NCBI RefSeq assembly: GCF_003369915.1
Contig: NC_046673.1
Location: 18,405,718 to 18,469,717 of the forward strand
DNA: 64,000 nucleotides
Reading direction: 5' to 3'
Source of the DNA: Drosophila miranda
Taxonomy: Eukaryota > Arthropoda > Insecta > Diptera > Drosophilidae
The notes beneath the pieces are model-generated. The model was not told the origin of the DNA and did no database searches. It saw only the letters and a list, made by a program, of their open reading frames with translations. This document shows, one piece after another, positions 23,101 to 34,994 of the stretch. The translations under genes were made by a program, and so were the position numbers. Position 1 is the first letter of the stretch. The number at the start of each line of letters is the position of its first letter.

Positions 23101-24770
23101 GACGCAGGTCTCGGTGCTACTGGGCGCCAATCCGGCCACGGCCGCTGCCGAACTGGAAAAGGTGGTGCTGTTCGAGACGCAGCTGGTGAACGTCTCGCTG
23201 GCCGAGGCGGACCGGCATGACACGAGCGCCGTCTACCGAAAGATGACGCTGCCAGAGCTGCAGCAACTGGTGCCGGAGGTCAAGTGGGAGGAGTACTTGC
23301 AGACGGCCCTGGGGCCGGGCATAAAACTGCAGGCGGACGAGCCTCTGGTCACCTACGGACTGCGGTATCTCACCGATATGGGCAAGATACTACGGCGCAC
23401 CGACCGCCGTGTCATCCACAATTATATGCTGTGGCGCCTGGTCATGTCGCTGATGACCCACATGATCGACGAGTATCAGCGGGAGCGGGTGGAGTTCCGC
23501 AAGATACTCATGGGCATTCAGTCGGAGCGGACGCGCTGGTCCCAGTGCGTCGAGTGGACCAACAAGAAGCTGGGCGTAGCCGTCGGCGCCCTCTTTATAC
23601 GCGACAACTTTAACCAGGAGAGCAAGGAGGTGGCCCTCGAGATGATACACACCATCCGAGCGGCATTCAACGAACTGCTGGCCGAGAACGACTGGATGGA
23701 CGACGAGACGCGGGCGGTGGCCAAGGAAAAGGCCGACTCTATGAACGAGAGGATTGGCTATCCCGAGGTCCTCACCAATGCCACCGAACTGGAGCAGGAG
23801 TATGTAAATGTGAGTGTTGACGGGGGGTCCAGAAGGGAGCCATATAACAGATCCTTTCCTCTTCCTTCTCCTCCACCAGCTGACTGTTGTGCCGGACAAT
23901 TTCATTGACAACGTGCTGAGCATCTTGCAGTGGGAGTCGGAGAAGGTGCTGCATCTTCTGCGCCAGCCGGTGGACAAGGAGAAGTGGACCACAGAACCGG
24001 CAGTAGTGAATGCCTTCTACAATCCCAACAAAAACGATATAGGTGGGTGCCACTCTCTGATCTGCCCTCTGATCCGCGACTACAGACATTTCCTCTGTTC
24101 AGTATTTCCTGCGGGCATTTTGCAGCCTTTGTTCTACAGCCAGCACTTTCCCAAGTCACTCAACTATGGTGGCATTGGTGTGGTGATTGGGCACGAGATC
24201 ACCCACGGATTCGACGACAAAGGGCGGCAGTTCGACAAGGAGGGTAACATGATGCAGTGGTGGAACAATGCCACCATCGAGGCATTCCGCGAACGCACCC
24301 AGTGCGTCATCGATCAGTACTCGCGGTACAAGATCAACGAGGTGGACATGTTCATGGACGGGCGAATGACGCAGGGCGAGAACATTGCCGATAACGGTGG
24401 CCTCAAGCAGGCCTTCAGGGTAGGTCTCCTCTCGCTCTCTCTCTCTGTTTAGAATTTTTTCTGATCTGATGTGATCCTCCATTCCTTCGCTTTGCAGGCC
24501 TACAAGAAGTGGGAGACGCTGCATGGCCGGGAGCTGCAGCTGCCCGGCCTCAATATGACCCACGATCAGCTATTCTTTCTCAACTATGCCCAGATCTGGT
24601 GCGGTTCGATGCGGCCGGAGGATGCACTGACCAAGATCCGCTCCTCGGTCCATTCGCCGGGCTTTGTACGTGTCCTGGGGCCGCTCTCGAATTCGCGCGA
24701 CTTTGCACGCGCCTACAACTGCCCCTTGGGGTGCAACATGAATCCCGAGGAGAAGTGCAGCGTGTGGTAG
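17190..24770 (+). CDS. Nep1: Neprilysin-family (M13) type II membrane zinc metallopeptidase, 8 coding exons
   Basis: Exons are 17190-17775, 20735-20812, 22429-22556, 22624-22741, 22803-23809, 23880-24042, 24103-24419 and 24498-24770. All junctions keep phase, giving 889 residues. An in-frame TAG at 17163 and the first following ATG at 17190 fix the start. The cytoplasmic N-terminus is rich in Ala, Pro and Gln, and one membrane span lies near residues 152-175 (LLILAIAFTVLGAAIGALAIYF). The ectodomain has the M13 marks in order: DPCEDFFQYACGTWNK; the substrate-binding NAFY (683-686); VFPAGILQP; the zinc site HEITH (724-728, catalytic Glu725); ENIADNGG with the third zinc ligand Glu786; and the C-terminal CSVW. 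Such enzymes cut small extracellular peptides such as neuropeptides. Introns 1 and 2 are large (about 3.0 and 1.6 kb) while the others are short. Nep1 is the likeliest fly paralogue because of its X linkage, but the family assignment is much firmer than the symbol. Confidence 0.9.
17797..17878. repeat. TTTCCA/TTCCCG hexamer minisatellite
   Basis: About a dozen variant hexamers follow directly after the Nep1 exon 1 donor. They are intronic. Confidence 0.85.
18951..18974. repeat. CA dinucleotide repeat
   Basis: Perfect CA repeat in Nep1 intron 1. Confidence 0.85.
20813..22428 (+). other. Nep1 intron 2, nothing recognised
   Basis: The intron is about 1.6 kb and AT-rich. It ends in the acceptor CATCTAATAG. 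No coding or RNA gene is seen. Confidence 0.7.
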
Positions 24771-26942
24771 ATACGGATATGCAGAAGAGAAAGATTATGT
24801 GTTTTTTTTATATATTTATATCGCATACTTTATATAGTACGAGTAGATACCATATACAAATAATACTTTACTGTAGACAACGGAACACCACGGAGGAGGG
24901 ACACCATCTGATTCGTATCTCTATTCGGTTCTTTTATTTTATCTCGATCTGTGCTCTTGTTGTATTTGTATTTTATGTTTTTGTTATAGCAGTTATTATG
25001 TAATGTAATGTACGAGTAGTAACGATGATCCCTGTATACCTGCACATATGCATTATTGATGGCAATATAGTGTCTGGGGTGCTACATATGAGAATCATGC
25101 CACACAGAGCCCACAAGCCGCACTCCCACACATATCAAACCCCACACCCACACCCCCACCCACCCGAAGAGCGTCCGACGAAAACGGATTATATTATATT
25201 CGTGAATAAAGAAAAAAAAACAAAAAACAGTACCGAAATCGCCAAATATACCCCAAGGGATTGTGTTGATTCTCTCAAGATCCCTTTGATAACGATCCGA
25301 TCCCAATTGAAGTTGCATCATCTTTATAACACTTCTACAAATGAGATCCTTTAATTATAGCGATTTTTCTTATATAAATAACTTATCAATACCATTACTT
25401 GCCTGAGTATACTCACCGGTAAAGTCCATCGAATATACACTAAATATAGTTTTCCGGAAAAAAAAAACCAATCCATGCCAAAATAAGGACAACAATCGTA
25501 CTTTAACAGGGTAATGTCAACTGTCAACATATCAAGAAATTAAAACTGGTGGCTATAGACTCCCGTGGATGGTGTTAAATGGAGTTGAAAACATCGGAAC
25601 ATAACCTACAAAATATGAATGCCCTGCACTCTATAGGAGGATATCTCAACATTTGGGGTGCTCCACAGGATTTGGGAAACAAGAAGAGCTTCATTAAAAG
25701 CTTCCATATAATCCTTCTAGTTGGTACAAAATATCAATAACTGGCTCAAGTGCCACAAGGTATTGTAATAACAATCATCTTTATATGTTAACACTTGAAC
25801 AAAAGAATTCCTCTGCGTTTAGGGCCATATCTTCTACAATTTCTTTGGAGATGTAACTGCGTGTGTGCGACGGAGATTGGTGCAGAGAATGCATAAACAA
25901 AATACACAGCTGCCTGACTCGAGGTTCGCTGATAAGGATTGTTTCTTATTGAGCGCTGATCAGTAATATTCGCTTGGAAAGCCCATCGAATGGTAGGTCT
26001 TTTGTTCGGTCACTTGGTTATCCCTAGGGTCGCTATCAACTATGACCAGTTTTCGAACAAACCGACGACCAGTTGATTTGAAATGGTTCGTGGCGAAAAC
26101 TTTTGTGGCATTAAAACACCCATACCGTCGGTTACTGTCTTGTTTCGGACTCAAATTCATATATTTTATCAATGATTCTAAACCTGTGTAGATATTAAAC
26201 ACAGCTTTTATACTTTCTTACACTAATCGACACTAGTCTCGTTTGGACCGATTTAAAAAAAAAACAGGAGTCGATCATGGAAATAATTATTGATGGACGT
26301 CATACGAATGTACAAGGTTGCCTCAATTCTCACGGTACAACGATTTGCTCAATTATTTTTCTTACATCATCACATGACCATTGGGTATTGATAAGGCCAA
26401 GTGGCCAAAAAGATAAATAGCAGTCCTCCTAAAACTGGAAGCATTCCAAAAAATATCCGAAAAACCCTATATTTTCACTTTGAAAGTCTTTGTTCGGAAG
26501 TGACTTAAAATTAAGTCCGACATTTGAAACACCGATTCAATAGCGAAGGAAATCAGAACGTTTAACATATACAATAGGTAAATAGGTATATACTGCTGGT
26601 GCATTATTTAATGAAATTCATAGAATCCACTTAGGGCGCAAGAAGCGTTTCGATTGAAATTACTACGCCATGAATTATTTAAAAGCAATCAAATAGATCA
26701 AATCCATCCGTTTACATCGTGCCAATCTATTACCTGCTCTCTGGTACGTGTAGTAGAGCGAAGACTTGGCTCTGAACTACGACTGAATCATGTCTGAATG
26801 GTAATACAAATATTCTTCATTAATAAAAGTAATACCATTCACATTTTTTCTGCATATGATTCTGCATGCTGAGTGCACACAGGATTGAAAAGAGCGAGAC
26901 CAGCAATATATACCAGCAATACATAATGCTCTAGTATGATTT
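24771..26942. other. Nep1 3' UTR and AT-rich intergenic DNA
   Basis: A candidate poly(A) signal AATAAA lies at 25205-25210, about 435 nt after the Nep1 stop. The rest is AT-rich with no supported gene. Confidence 0.55.
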
Positions 26943-27089
26943 TTATACCCGATACTCAAAATGAGTATTGGGGTATATTAGATTTGTGGTAAAAGTGGAT
27001 GTGTGTAACGTCCAAAAGGAATCGTTTCCGACCCCATAAAGTATATATATTCTTGATCAGCATCAATAGCCGAGTCGATTGAGCCCTGT

Positions 27090-27139
27090 CTGTCTGTCCG
27101 TCTGTCCGTCCGTCCGTCCGTCCGTCCGTCCGTCCGTCC
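27090..27139. repeat. GTCT/GTCC tetranucleotide array
   Basis: GTCT units pass into GTCC units inside the DINE-1-like element. This variable internal array is usual for the family. Confidence 0.85.
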
Positions 27140-27154
27140 CCTTCAGCGCCTAGT

Positions 27155-27768
27155 GCTCAAAGACTATAAGAGCTAGAGCAACGATGTTTTGGATCCAGAC
27201 TTCTGTGATATGTCACTGCTACAAAAATATTTCAAAACTTCGCCCCGCCCACTTCCGCCCCCACAAAGGACGAAAATCTGTGGCATCCACATTTTTAAAG
27301 ATACGATAAAACCAAAAACGCAGAATCGGTGAGGATGACCATATCTTCTACAGTGCAAAATCTGAACCAGATCGAATAATGATTATAGCCAGAATCAAGA
27401 AAACAATTTCATTCTTTCTCGCTCTGTCTCTCTCTCTAACACACAGGTTTCATGGTCGGTTTTGTCAATTGCAAAATATGAGTTCAAGGATCTCAGAACC
27501 TATAAGAGCCAGAGCAACCAAATTTGGTATCCACACTCCTGTGATATCGGACCTTGACCGTTTTGTGTCCAAATTTCGCCACACCCCCTTCCGCCCCCGC
27601 AAAAGACGAAAATCTGGGGCATCCACAAATCTCAGAGACTATTAAGGCTAGAGTAACCAAATTTGGTATCCGCACTTCTGTTAGATCTCACTATAAAACG
27701 TGTATCTCAAAATTTCGCCCCACCCCCTTCCGCCCCCACAAAGGACGAAAATCAGTTGCATCCACAAT
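27155..27768. repeat. three diverged internal repeats of about 135 nt
   Basis: Copies lie at about 27155-27290, 27492-27630 and 27631-27768. Each holds TATAAGAGC-like DNA, a CAACNAAATTTGGTATCC-like stretch, CCCCTTCCGCCCCC and ACGAAAATC, and ends with GGCATCCACA-like DNA. Copies two and three abut. Confidence 0.75.
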
Positions 27769-28070
27769 ATTGCACATTCGAGAAAACTAAAAACGCAGAA
27801 TCATAGATAATGACCATATCTATCAGATTGCTGAATCTGGATCAGATCGGATCATTTTTGTAGCCAAAAGCAAGAAATCAATTTTCAGTGGCTACGCAGC
27901 GCCCGACGTCACGCTCAGACTGATTTTCTGTCTCTCTCGCACGCACTCCTTGTCGTGTCGTTTAATATTAGCGGCGTCTGCCGGAGGAGAGCCATACTGA
28001 CTTAGTATCGGGTATAACTGTAGAGTTGCGGTCTCCGCAGCAACTCACAACGTTCCCCCTCGTTTTGTAT

Positions 28071-28897
28071 CGAATTGGCGGCAAGCCAGCTGCGAGGCCC
28101 CCTCTTCGAGAAATACAGGGTACGCCCTTGGTGATTACATATGCATATTCCCACGAAACGTTATTCTGATGCGTAAAAGCCGCAGTATTTTTCCAGAATT
28201 CCACACTCTTTTCGATATGTTTGTGCAGTTTATTCTGACAGCAACATTCATTTATCTATTCGTCACAGACTTAGGTACTAGGCATATCTATCATAATGAT
28301 GATTTATGTATGCATGTACTGTGTATACAACGTCTATCCTTATTTCGAACTAGTTCTATACTTGGTATGTATGTTGTGTATAGGATGTGTACAATTTCAT
28401 TCTAAAGCTATAAAATATATATGTATACTCGTACATTTAGTATGTTTCCCAGGCTAAACCCGAGGCTGAGAACCCAACTTATCATTGTCCGTCCGGATTG
28501 TATATATCGTAGATATCATTAATATATATGTATGTATATGATACTCGTTACATATGTATACAAAAAAAGACGCCTAGCAAAACAAAGTCCATATAAAACG
28601 ATACACCGAATACAATAAATGTATATACGTATCTACTAAAACAGTTAACATCAAGAAGGAGATGGAGGAGGTTGCTCCCGATGCTCCCTCCTCCTGGTAG
28701 CACTAGAGTTTTCGGTTTCGTCTGGAAGCTACGTCAATACTGTCCTATAACTACACTACACACACATATACATATGTATATATATATATATCAATATCTT
28801 CTGCCTAGGATTGCAATTATCACACATGCTTATTCTCTAACTGTATAGCGATGCTTTCTTTAGGTACATGGCGCTCTCCCTGGCGCCGAAATTCTCG
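28071..28897. other. intergenic DNA, probably the 3' UTR of the SLC17 transporter
   Basis: AT-rich sequence with short TATATG/CATATG runs and no open frame of note. It should include the transporter's 3' UTR on the minus strand. Confidence 0.5.
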
Positions 28898-30714
28898 CTA
28901 GGTGCGCAGGGGTGCCCTCGAGCCCGTGCCCGAATTGCTGCGACGACCAGCTCGCGACCAGCTTTGCTCCTCGGCACTGGCAAAGATTAGGTAGATAAAG
29001 TTGCCGCCGATATTCAGACCCGCTGCCAGCCAGAAGACAATGTGCCACTGGGTGAGAGTCTCGCGGTGGTTGATGATCAACCCGATTACATAAGGAGCCA
29101 AGAAGCCGCAGATGTTGGCCGCAGAATTCGTGATGCCGTACATGGTGCCCGCATAGCGTGGACTTAAAGCAATGTGATTCATCTGGTTGCCGGCGTAGAC
29201 GGCGCCGCCGAAGGAGCCAACGCCCGCCAGCATGAAGGTGACCCATACCCAGTCGCAGCCCACGTAAATGATGCCGATCAGGCCCAATGACGGCACCACG
29301 GAGGCCACCGTGTTCCACAGCTTGTAGGAGTTGAGCAGCGAAATGTAGCGCCTGGCCAGCATCCAGTCGGCCAGGGCAGAGCAGGCGATACCCACAAACC
29401 AGGCCGTGAGGTAGGGCACGGCGTTGAGCAGGGCATTCGACTGGATGTCAAAGTGCAGGATGTTGCTCATATAGGTCGGCAATTCCGTCAGTTGCGTGTA
29501 AAAGGCCCAGCCCTGGCCGCACTGCGTCAGCAGGATGGCCCACAGCGGCACCGAAGTGAACAGCGAGCGCCAGGGTATGTTGTCATCCTCTCCATGTCGC
29601 AGCCGAACGCCTTCTCCATTCTCTTCGCCCTCCTCCTCTTCCTCCTCGTCATCCTGGCTGATCAGGGACTGAGTGCGAAGACTCCTCTCGATGTACTCCC
29701 GCTCCTTGAGGGAGATGCGCGGATGCATGCTGGGCCTGTCGTACACCAGGTACATCCAGCAGCCGAACCACAGGATGCCCAGCAGTCCAAAGATGTAGAA
29801 CGCCGAGGGCCAGCCGCCGAGGAAGTCTAGCGAGCAGAGCCATCCGGCCAGGGGCATGGAGATCACAGTGCCGATGTTGGAGCCAGCATAAACGATTGCT
29901 GCGAACTTGTTGCGCTCCAACGGCGGTATCCAGTGGGCCAGCATCGCGTGCATGGCCGGATATGTGACGCCCTCGCCCATGCCCTCGAGTATACGCACCA
30001 GGATGAGCAGCGGAAGGTCCCAGCGCGCAGCCAGAGGCGTGAGGAGCGTGAAGATGGCCGTGACCAGCACTCCGTAGCCGTAGATCAGTTTTCCGCCAAT
30101 CAGTTCGGCCATGCGGCCGCCCGGAACCTGCGTGAGCACGTAGCCGTAGAAAAAGCTTCCCAGCACCAAGCCTTGGGTGGCCTCGTCCCAGACGAACTCG
30201 CCCTCGGGCATCCGGTGGCCGCTGTCGTTGCGCCCCGGCTCCGGCATGGGGCAGGTGTCATCGTCCACCACGGACCCGTTGCTATGCGGAATGGCCGTTT
30301 GGTTGACCATGGCCACAATGGCCACCGACAGGTTCACCCGCATGGCATAGACCACGGCGAAGCCCAGGAATCCCATCAGGCCGAAAATGTGGCGTGTCTT
30401 CAGGCCGCAGCCGTCACTTCCCTCAACTATACGGTCAACGGTGGTGGGGGGAGATTGGTTAGAGCATTTTATCTAGTACCAGGCCTTATCTACTTACCTC
30501 CCGCTGCGGCCGCCCCGCCAACGCCACTGCTGCCGCCCCTAATGAGCGGCCTGTCGCCAGCGCAGAACGCCTCCTGCTCGTCATCCGCATCATCATCGTC
30601 GTCGTCGTCGTCGAGGGAGGAGGAGGAGTGGTGCCGCCTGTTGGCAGCATCATCACCGTCCCCGTAGTAGCAGGAGGCGTCCCGCGTCTCGTCCGTCCAC
30701 TTGTGCGGCGGCAT
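28898..30714 (-). CDS. SLC17-type major facilitator transporter (sialin/phosphate cotransporter-like), 2 exons
   Basis: Exon 1 is 30714-30498 and exon 2 is 30426-28898, joined by a 71-nt intron, giving 581 residues. The cytoplasmic N-terminus has a long Asp run (residues 38-50 or so). The MFS core begins with HIFGLMGFLGFAVVYAMRVNLSVAIVAMV. Family features are visible: an N-glycosylation-rich loop after helix 1 (HSNGSV, GRNDSG), GEFVWDEATQGLVLGSFFYGYVLTQVPGG, RILEGMGEGVTYPAMHAM, and NKFAAIVYAGSNIGTVISMPLAG. A central acidic loop has seven to eight Glu residues, and about twelve membrane spans can be counted. SLC17 members move organic anions or phosphate, coupled to protons or sodium; the substrate cannot be read from sequence. 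From remembered order and numbering the fly gene may be CG4330. It is convergent with Nep1. Confidence 0.9.
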
Positions 30715-31853
30715 CGTCGTGGCAAATTGTTGTCTTCAATGCTTCTGTTTCTCTCTGGGGCTGATGCTGATGCTTCTACTGGTTTTTGCTGTTCCGTTGT
30801 CGTAGCTGATATTTCTACTGCTTAGTTTTGAAGCTTGTGCAATTGCCAGCTCATTTTCTCATTTATCTTTCTTTTTGTTTTATTTTTGCGGAAGAACGGG
30901 AATTAATTTAGAGGCGGAGCGGAGCGGAGTGGAGTGGGGCCAACAGCACTGCGAGCAGACAGACACCTTCAACAGCTGAAGCGGCAGCAACAGCAACTGC
31001 CAAAGCAAAACCCAAACAAAAGTGGCCACAAACGGTCGGGCGAACAATCGAAGCAGTCGCGTCTAACCCATGAAGCAGTCGCTCTCTCTTCTAATGACGC
31101 TACTCTCTCTCTAATTCGCTCCGACTGCTCTGGCGCTCTCTCTCTCAGCGCTGCTTTTGGAGCGTACGTACTCCGCGGCACAGAGTGTGAAAGTAGAGCA
31201 GCAGCAGCAGCACTACGTCACCCAGAGTTGGTGTAAGAAAGGGCAGGAAAGAGAGAGGTTGCGAACGGCGCACTTTAAACACTGTTGTAAAGTACAATAT
31301 CTTTGTTTAGTTACAGTCTATGTACTTCCCACTCGCTTACTCACGCGCGCACCCTCACACACACACACCCATGCAAAGGGGAGATATGGTGTATTTACTT
31401 GCACTGGAATATACAATTTGTATAGAAATATTTAATTTAAAGATAGCCGAAACAAAAGGGAAATTTTGAGTAAGCCCAACTGAGAGAATAACCCTCTGCT
31501 CTGCCTTAACGACAACCGAAACAGGGATGAGAAATATTTTCCAGGCGATGATGGATTAGTGGTACATACACGTGTACCTTCATATGTATGTATTGCATGC
31601 ACTGCTTTTCCTTGATTTAGACAACTTCTACGCATGCCCAAGGAATGGCCTGTTGCATGCCTCTTCCATGAGAGGTATAGTATCCCTGACCTAACGTACG
31701 ATACGTTCCCCAGATGGCAAAGGTTCGGTCATGCAACGCGTGTATTGAAAAATTATTGGTATAAAAAACAGTTACAAAAGGGGAACATATGGCATAATTG
31801 ATCAAACACCTTGAGGAATAGGAGTCGGCTCCAAGTCCAACTGCAGATCCAAA
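30715..31853. other. intergenic DNA between the transporter promoter and the ALDH-like gene
   Basis: No gene is supported. Short CTCTCT runs occur at 31081-31146 and a CAG-repeat patch at 31198-31213. The upstream region of the transporter should lie in 30720-31200. Confidence 0.5.
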
Positions 31854-32720
31854 TTAGTTGGCAAACATGGTGCCCACCGGGAAGACGACGATCCGGCGCT
31901 TAGAGTTTATTGTCAGCGTCTCGTAGTGATAGCCCTTGACCAGGCAAACATCGTTTCGGTTGTCCACGAACGCCGGTCGGATGGGGCTTAGGTCCGGGTT
32001 GAAACAGTTGATCGTGAAGGTGTCGACGGCCAGGTGGCCGAGCACCTCGTAAGCACAAGCCAGCTTCTCGTTCCAAATGCTGACCCGGGTGTAGGGCACC
32101 GACTCCTTCAGATTCACTTGCGTGGCCTCGCGCGCAGTGCGGAAGGTGTGCAGGGTGATGGCGCCAGTGGGACCCTGGTGCCCCAGATAGCTGCTTATAA
32201 AGTCTGCCACCAGCAGAGGTGATGCATTGGCTGGGACATCGACATCTCCATTAGCTTTGATCACATTTGCCTTGAGCAGCTCGATCTGGGCCAGGGTGCG
32301 GACGTAGCTGGGATGGCTGGCCACCTGTGACTCCAGTCGCTTGAGGTTCTGTGCCACCAGGCCCACAAACTGATCCCGCACGCTCTCCTGCACCAGCACC
32401 GTGGCCACGGCTCCCTGCGCGAACGGGTTTTGCAGTGAGTCAAGCAGGTGCTGCCGGGCGGAGTGCAAATCGCCGTCCTCGAAGACGATCATCAGCTGGG
32501 GGGACCGCCACGCAGCCACGCTTCCATCTTGAAGCCCCGAAATCTTGAATTTAAAAGGCCGAGTGTCAAGGTTATGTCCGGTTTATGGAAGGGGGGCGTG
32601 AGGCCGAATTACCTTCGCCCCGGGCTCAGGCGTCAGCTGCAGCTTGTTGACCATGTCGCTGGTGATAGCTGGCTGGAATGAGTTGAGTACTTTCTTCGCT
32701 GACATGGATTTGTTGGCCAT
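31854..32720 (-). CDS. Small aldehyde-dehydrogenase-like protein lacking the catalytic cysteine, 2 exons
   Basis: Exon 1 is 32720-32613 and exon 2 is 32543-31854, in phase 0, giving 265 residues. The stretch LMIVFEDGDLHSAR (residues 53-66), then NPFAQGAVATVLVQESVRDQF, resembles the catalytic region of the ALDH superfamily, where a Cys is normally found after the F-x-x-x-G-Q motif. Here residues 80-84 are GAVAT, so the nucleophile is absent. The protein is about half the length of a normal ALDH, and the N-terminal NAD-binding half is missing apart from 50 unrelated-looking residues. It is probably a pseudoenzyme or has a new role. I recall an X-linked fly protein of this size described as ALDH-like (possibly CG15717), but I am not sure, so no symbol is given. 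The start ATG has a good context (AAGGAATGG). Its upstream region carries two tandem DRE sites. Confidence 0.8.
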
Positions 32721-33039
32721 TCCTTGTTCTGCTTCTGATTTTCACAAAGAAATAAGAACCGAATCAAAGCGTCACCGCGCGTTGCCTGATCGCGTTATCA
32801 GCAGCTCGCACACACATATGTACACGCACACACGCAGAGAGGAACATAAACACACTCACGGTCTCAGCTGGAGCGGCCCCCCACGCGAAGGGCGGTGCAA
32901 TGACTACCCACAACGGTATGACATGGGCCATGGCAATTCCATAGAATTTGAAGACAGACGAATTTAGGCAACGATATATTGCGGCTTGTGATTTTTAAGC
33001 AAAACATTGATCTTTTGAATTGCCTAATTTTTGATATTA

Positions 33040-33055
33040 TATCGATATATCGATA
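33040..33055. promoter_or_regulatory. two abutting DREF sites (TATCGATA x2)
   Basis: TATCGATA occurs at 33040-33047 and again at 33048-33055. This octamer is the DRE core bound by DREF/BEAF-type factors in fly housekeeping promoters. It lies 320 nt upstream of the minus-strand ALDH-like start codon, a fitting position for its promoter. Confidence 0.65.
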
Positions 33056-33186
33056 TGGGTGATATTCAGGGCTGTCGGTTTCACTTTTTTTCTATCTGGC
33101 GTTTTTTTAAGCCAACTGGGTCAGTTGAATTGCGGGAAGCGGGAATTCTGAATTTTTTTGAAATGTGTTTGGCTTTTTTCACGTGA

Positions 33187-33232
33187 GGTATATTTCGGTA
33201 TATTTCTGAGGATTAGACCGTATATTTTATCG
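33187..33232. repeat. dispersed AT-rich element containing ATATTTCGGTATATTT
   Basis: Twenty-three bases at 33188-33210 recur exactly, as inverse complement, at 55024-55046. Looser relatives lie at 55537-55610. Here the element sits about 130 nt beyond the paired DREs. Confidence 0.6.
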
Positions 33233-34994
33233 CTAAGTTCGAGGTCAGACTGATTGTCTTGCCACCATGTCCAGCTCACACACCTTGCAAAGTTTAAACA
33301 TGGTCTCACTCTCTTGTCCAATGCACCATTTAGAAACCTGTCCCAACCCATATCGAATACTAATTCGTGATCAGCATTAAATTACTGATCGTTTGCCATG
33401 AAAATCTCAATATTTTCAAAAATGTCGGAAAAAAGCAGTTCGAAAAGTTGATGACGCCCTGGCGCTTCCATAGGGCATATATGAAAAAACAACGGGAAAA
33501 AATTGTTGAATCGTACACACTTCCCCTTCAGGCGTCAGTTTTGGTAATTACATGAAAATGTAGTTAATATGTAGCAAATATATAGTTAGCGTGTAGTTAC
33601 CGTGCAAGGAATTTAATTTAGTAAAGATTGTTTACTTATTTCACAATCAAATCCAATAAAAAGGAGTATTTAAAACTTGCTAGTGTTGTAGAAAATTGAT
33701 TGATCTATCGGATAAATTTATAAGCTCAGAGCTGAGGGTTTTTGCTAGCTAGTAATGTTTAACCGAATATTCAAGTCAAGGAATATGACAATGTACATTA
33801 ACCCATTGTTGAGGGGAGGGCCGAACAGCTGTTCATCTTAGAACACGCAGACACGCGTGACCGGTATTTTTTGAAAGGTATAACAAAGAGTACCGTTTCC
33901 GCTTAAACCTTATTTTATAGACAATTCAATAAAGATGTGAACTTAACCAGTCTTGTAGGATACCATAGAAAAAGATACCAGCGGCATTGCGAGAATTACG
34001 CCACCAGCGTCGGCGCTGGCATCGCTGTCGACGCTGGGGTCTGTTTGGTTGCCTCACTCATGGTATAACTATAGAAGGTAGGGTCTTTACGGGCGGTCTC
34101 TAAACTGAGTTACCAAAAGTTACCAAATTCGTGAATTTTTGTTAATTCGAGGATTTTTTGGAGAATGCAAGATACTAATGCATTCAAATAACGTATTTTA
34201 TATAATATAAGTTAAGAAAGGAGTCAGTGATCAAATTGGTTTTTTAATGCAAATTTTAATGAATATTTTTCGAGGCTGTTTTCTGCGTCCGTACTTAATA
34301 TAGACATACCATGGGGGGAAAACGTAGGCCACCGCTGGGGTCCGTTCGGTCGTCTGGCTCTGCCCCATGCATAGTCCAAGTTAGATTTAAATTGAAACCG
34401 TTCGTGCTCTGTTCGACACTCGCGCTTTCCGCTGCAGAAAATACTTATAAATCCAACCTTTTTTTATTTCTATAAATCCACCTACATTTTTGTGTACCTG
34501 TCTGTGCGTAGGCGTTACGGTTTTCCGTGGGTTATTGGTACTGTTACTGCTCCCTGCCCCCGCAAAAAAGTAATTCCCACCTTCCGCTCCGTTTGAGCAA
34601 GGAAGACCAACAAGTGCTCACACTCATACAGACAACTGCATCAGTGTGCCACTTGCATTGCCCGGAGAGTGCGTTCAACCAATTGAAAGTGAATTGAAAG
34701 CGACAAGTGAAAATAGATCTGACAAAAGCGGCAGCGGCAGCAGCAGCAGCGGTAGAACAGTAAAGTGACAACGACAGCGACGGGAGACAAAGTAGAACAG
34801 TTTTAGCAATTTTTTTTTGCACAAAAATAACAAACAGCTGTCTGCGCGAGTACGAGTGAGCATCAGAGTGTGTGTGCGTGCGTGTTGTTGTTGTTTATAA
34901 GCGTAACAGGTCCGCCTGCGTGGGAGAGCCAAAAGAGAGCGAGAGAGAAGAGTCAAGTCGTGTGCACAGCTGCATCTCTGTCCACAGCATCAGA

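Larger units (their letters stand above)
26943..28070. mobile_element. DINE-1/INE-1-like non-autonomous Helitron-type element
   Basis: The block begins with ATACCCGATACT (26945-26956) and has the exact inverse complement AGTATCGGGTAT at 28004-28015, giving subterminal inverted repeats about 1.05 kb apart. Just beyond the right repeat is a GC-rich hairpin (GAGTTGC at 28023-28029 pairing with GCAACTC at 28040-28046), as expected near the 3' end of Helitron relatives. Inside are a GTCC/GTCT tetranucleotide array (27090-27139) and three diverged repeats of about 135 nt. It has no coding capacity. The family name rests on my recall of obscura-group DINE-1 (ISY/SGM) elements. The exact ends are uncertain, and I did not find a clear target-site signature. 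Confidence 0.65.
32721..34994. other. divergent intergenic region between the ALDH-like (-) and AGTRAP-like (+) genes
   Basis: The region holds the paired DRE sites and a dispersed 23-bp element on the left. On the right is a probable 5' UTR for the AGTRAP-like gene, which is purine-rich near 34740-34990. Otherwise it is AT-rich and no gene is supported. Confidence 0.5.

Noticed and set aside
27090-27139. Repeat array as a CRISPR-like array
   Set aside because: It is a tetranucleotide microsatellite inside a fly repeat element, with no spacers, and the window is eukaryotic.
33996-34061. Minus-strand 21-codon open frame (starts MSEATKQTPAS)
   Set aside because: It is too short, has no family similarity and no splice context. 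Similar GCTGGGGTC words nearby (34337) suggest a local repeat.
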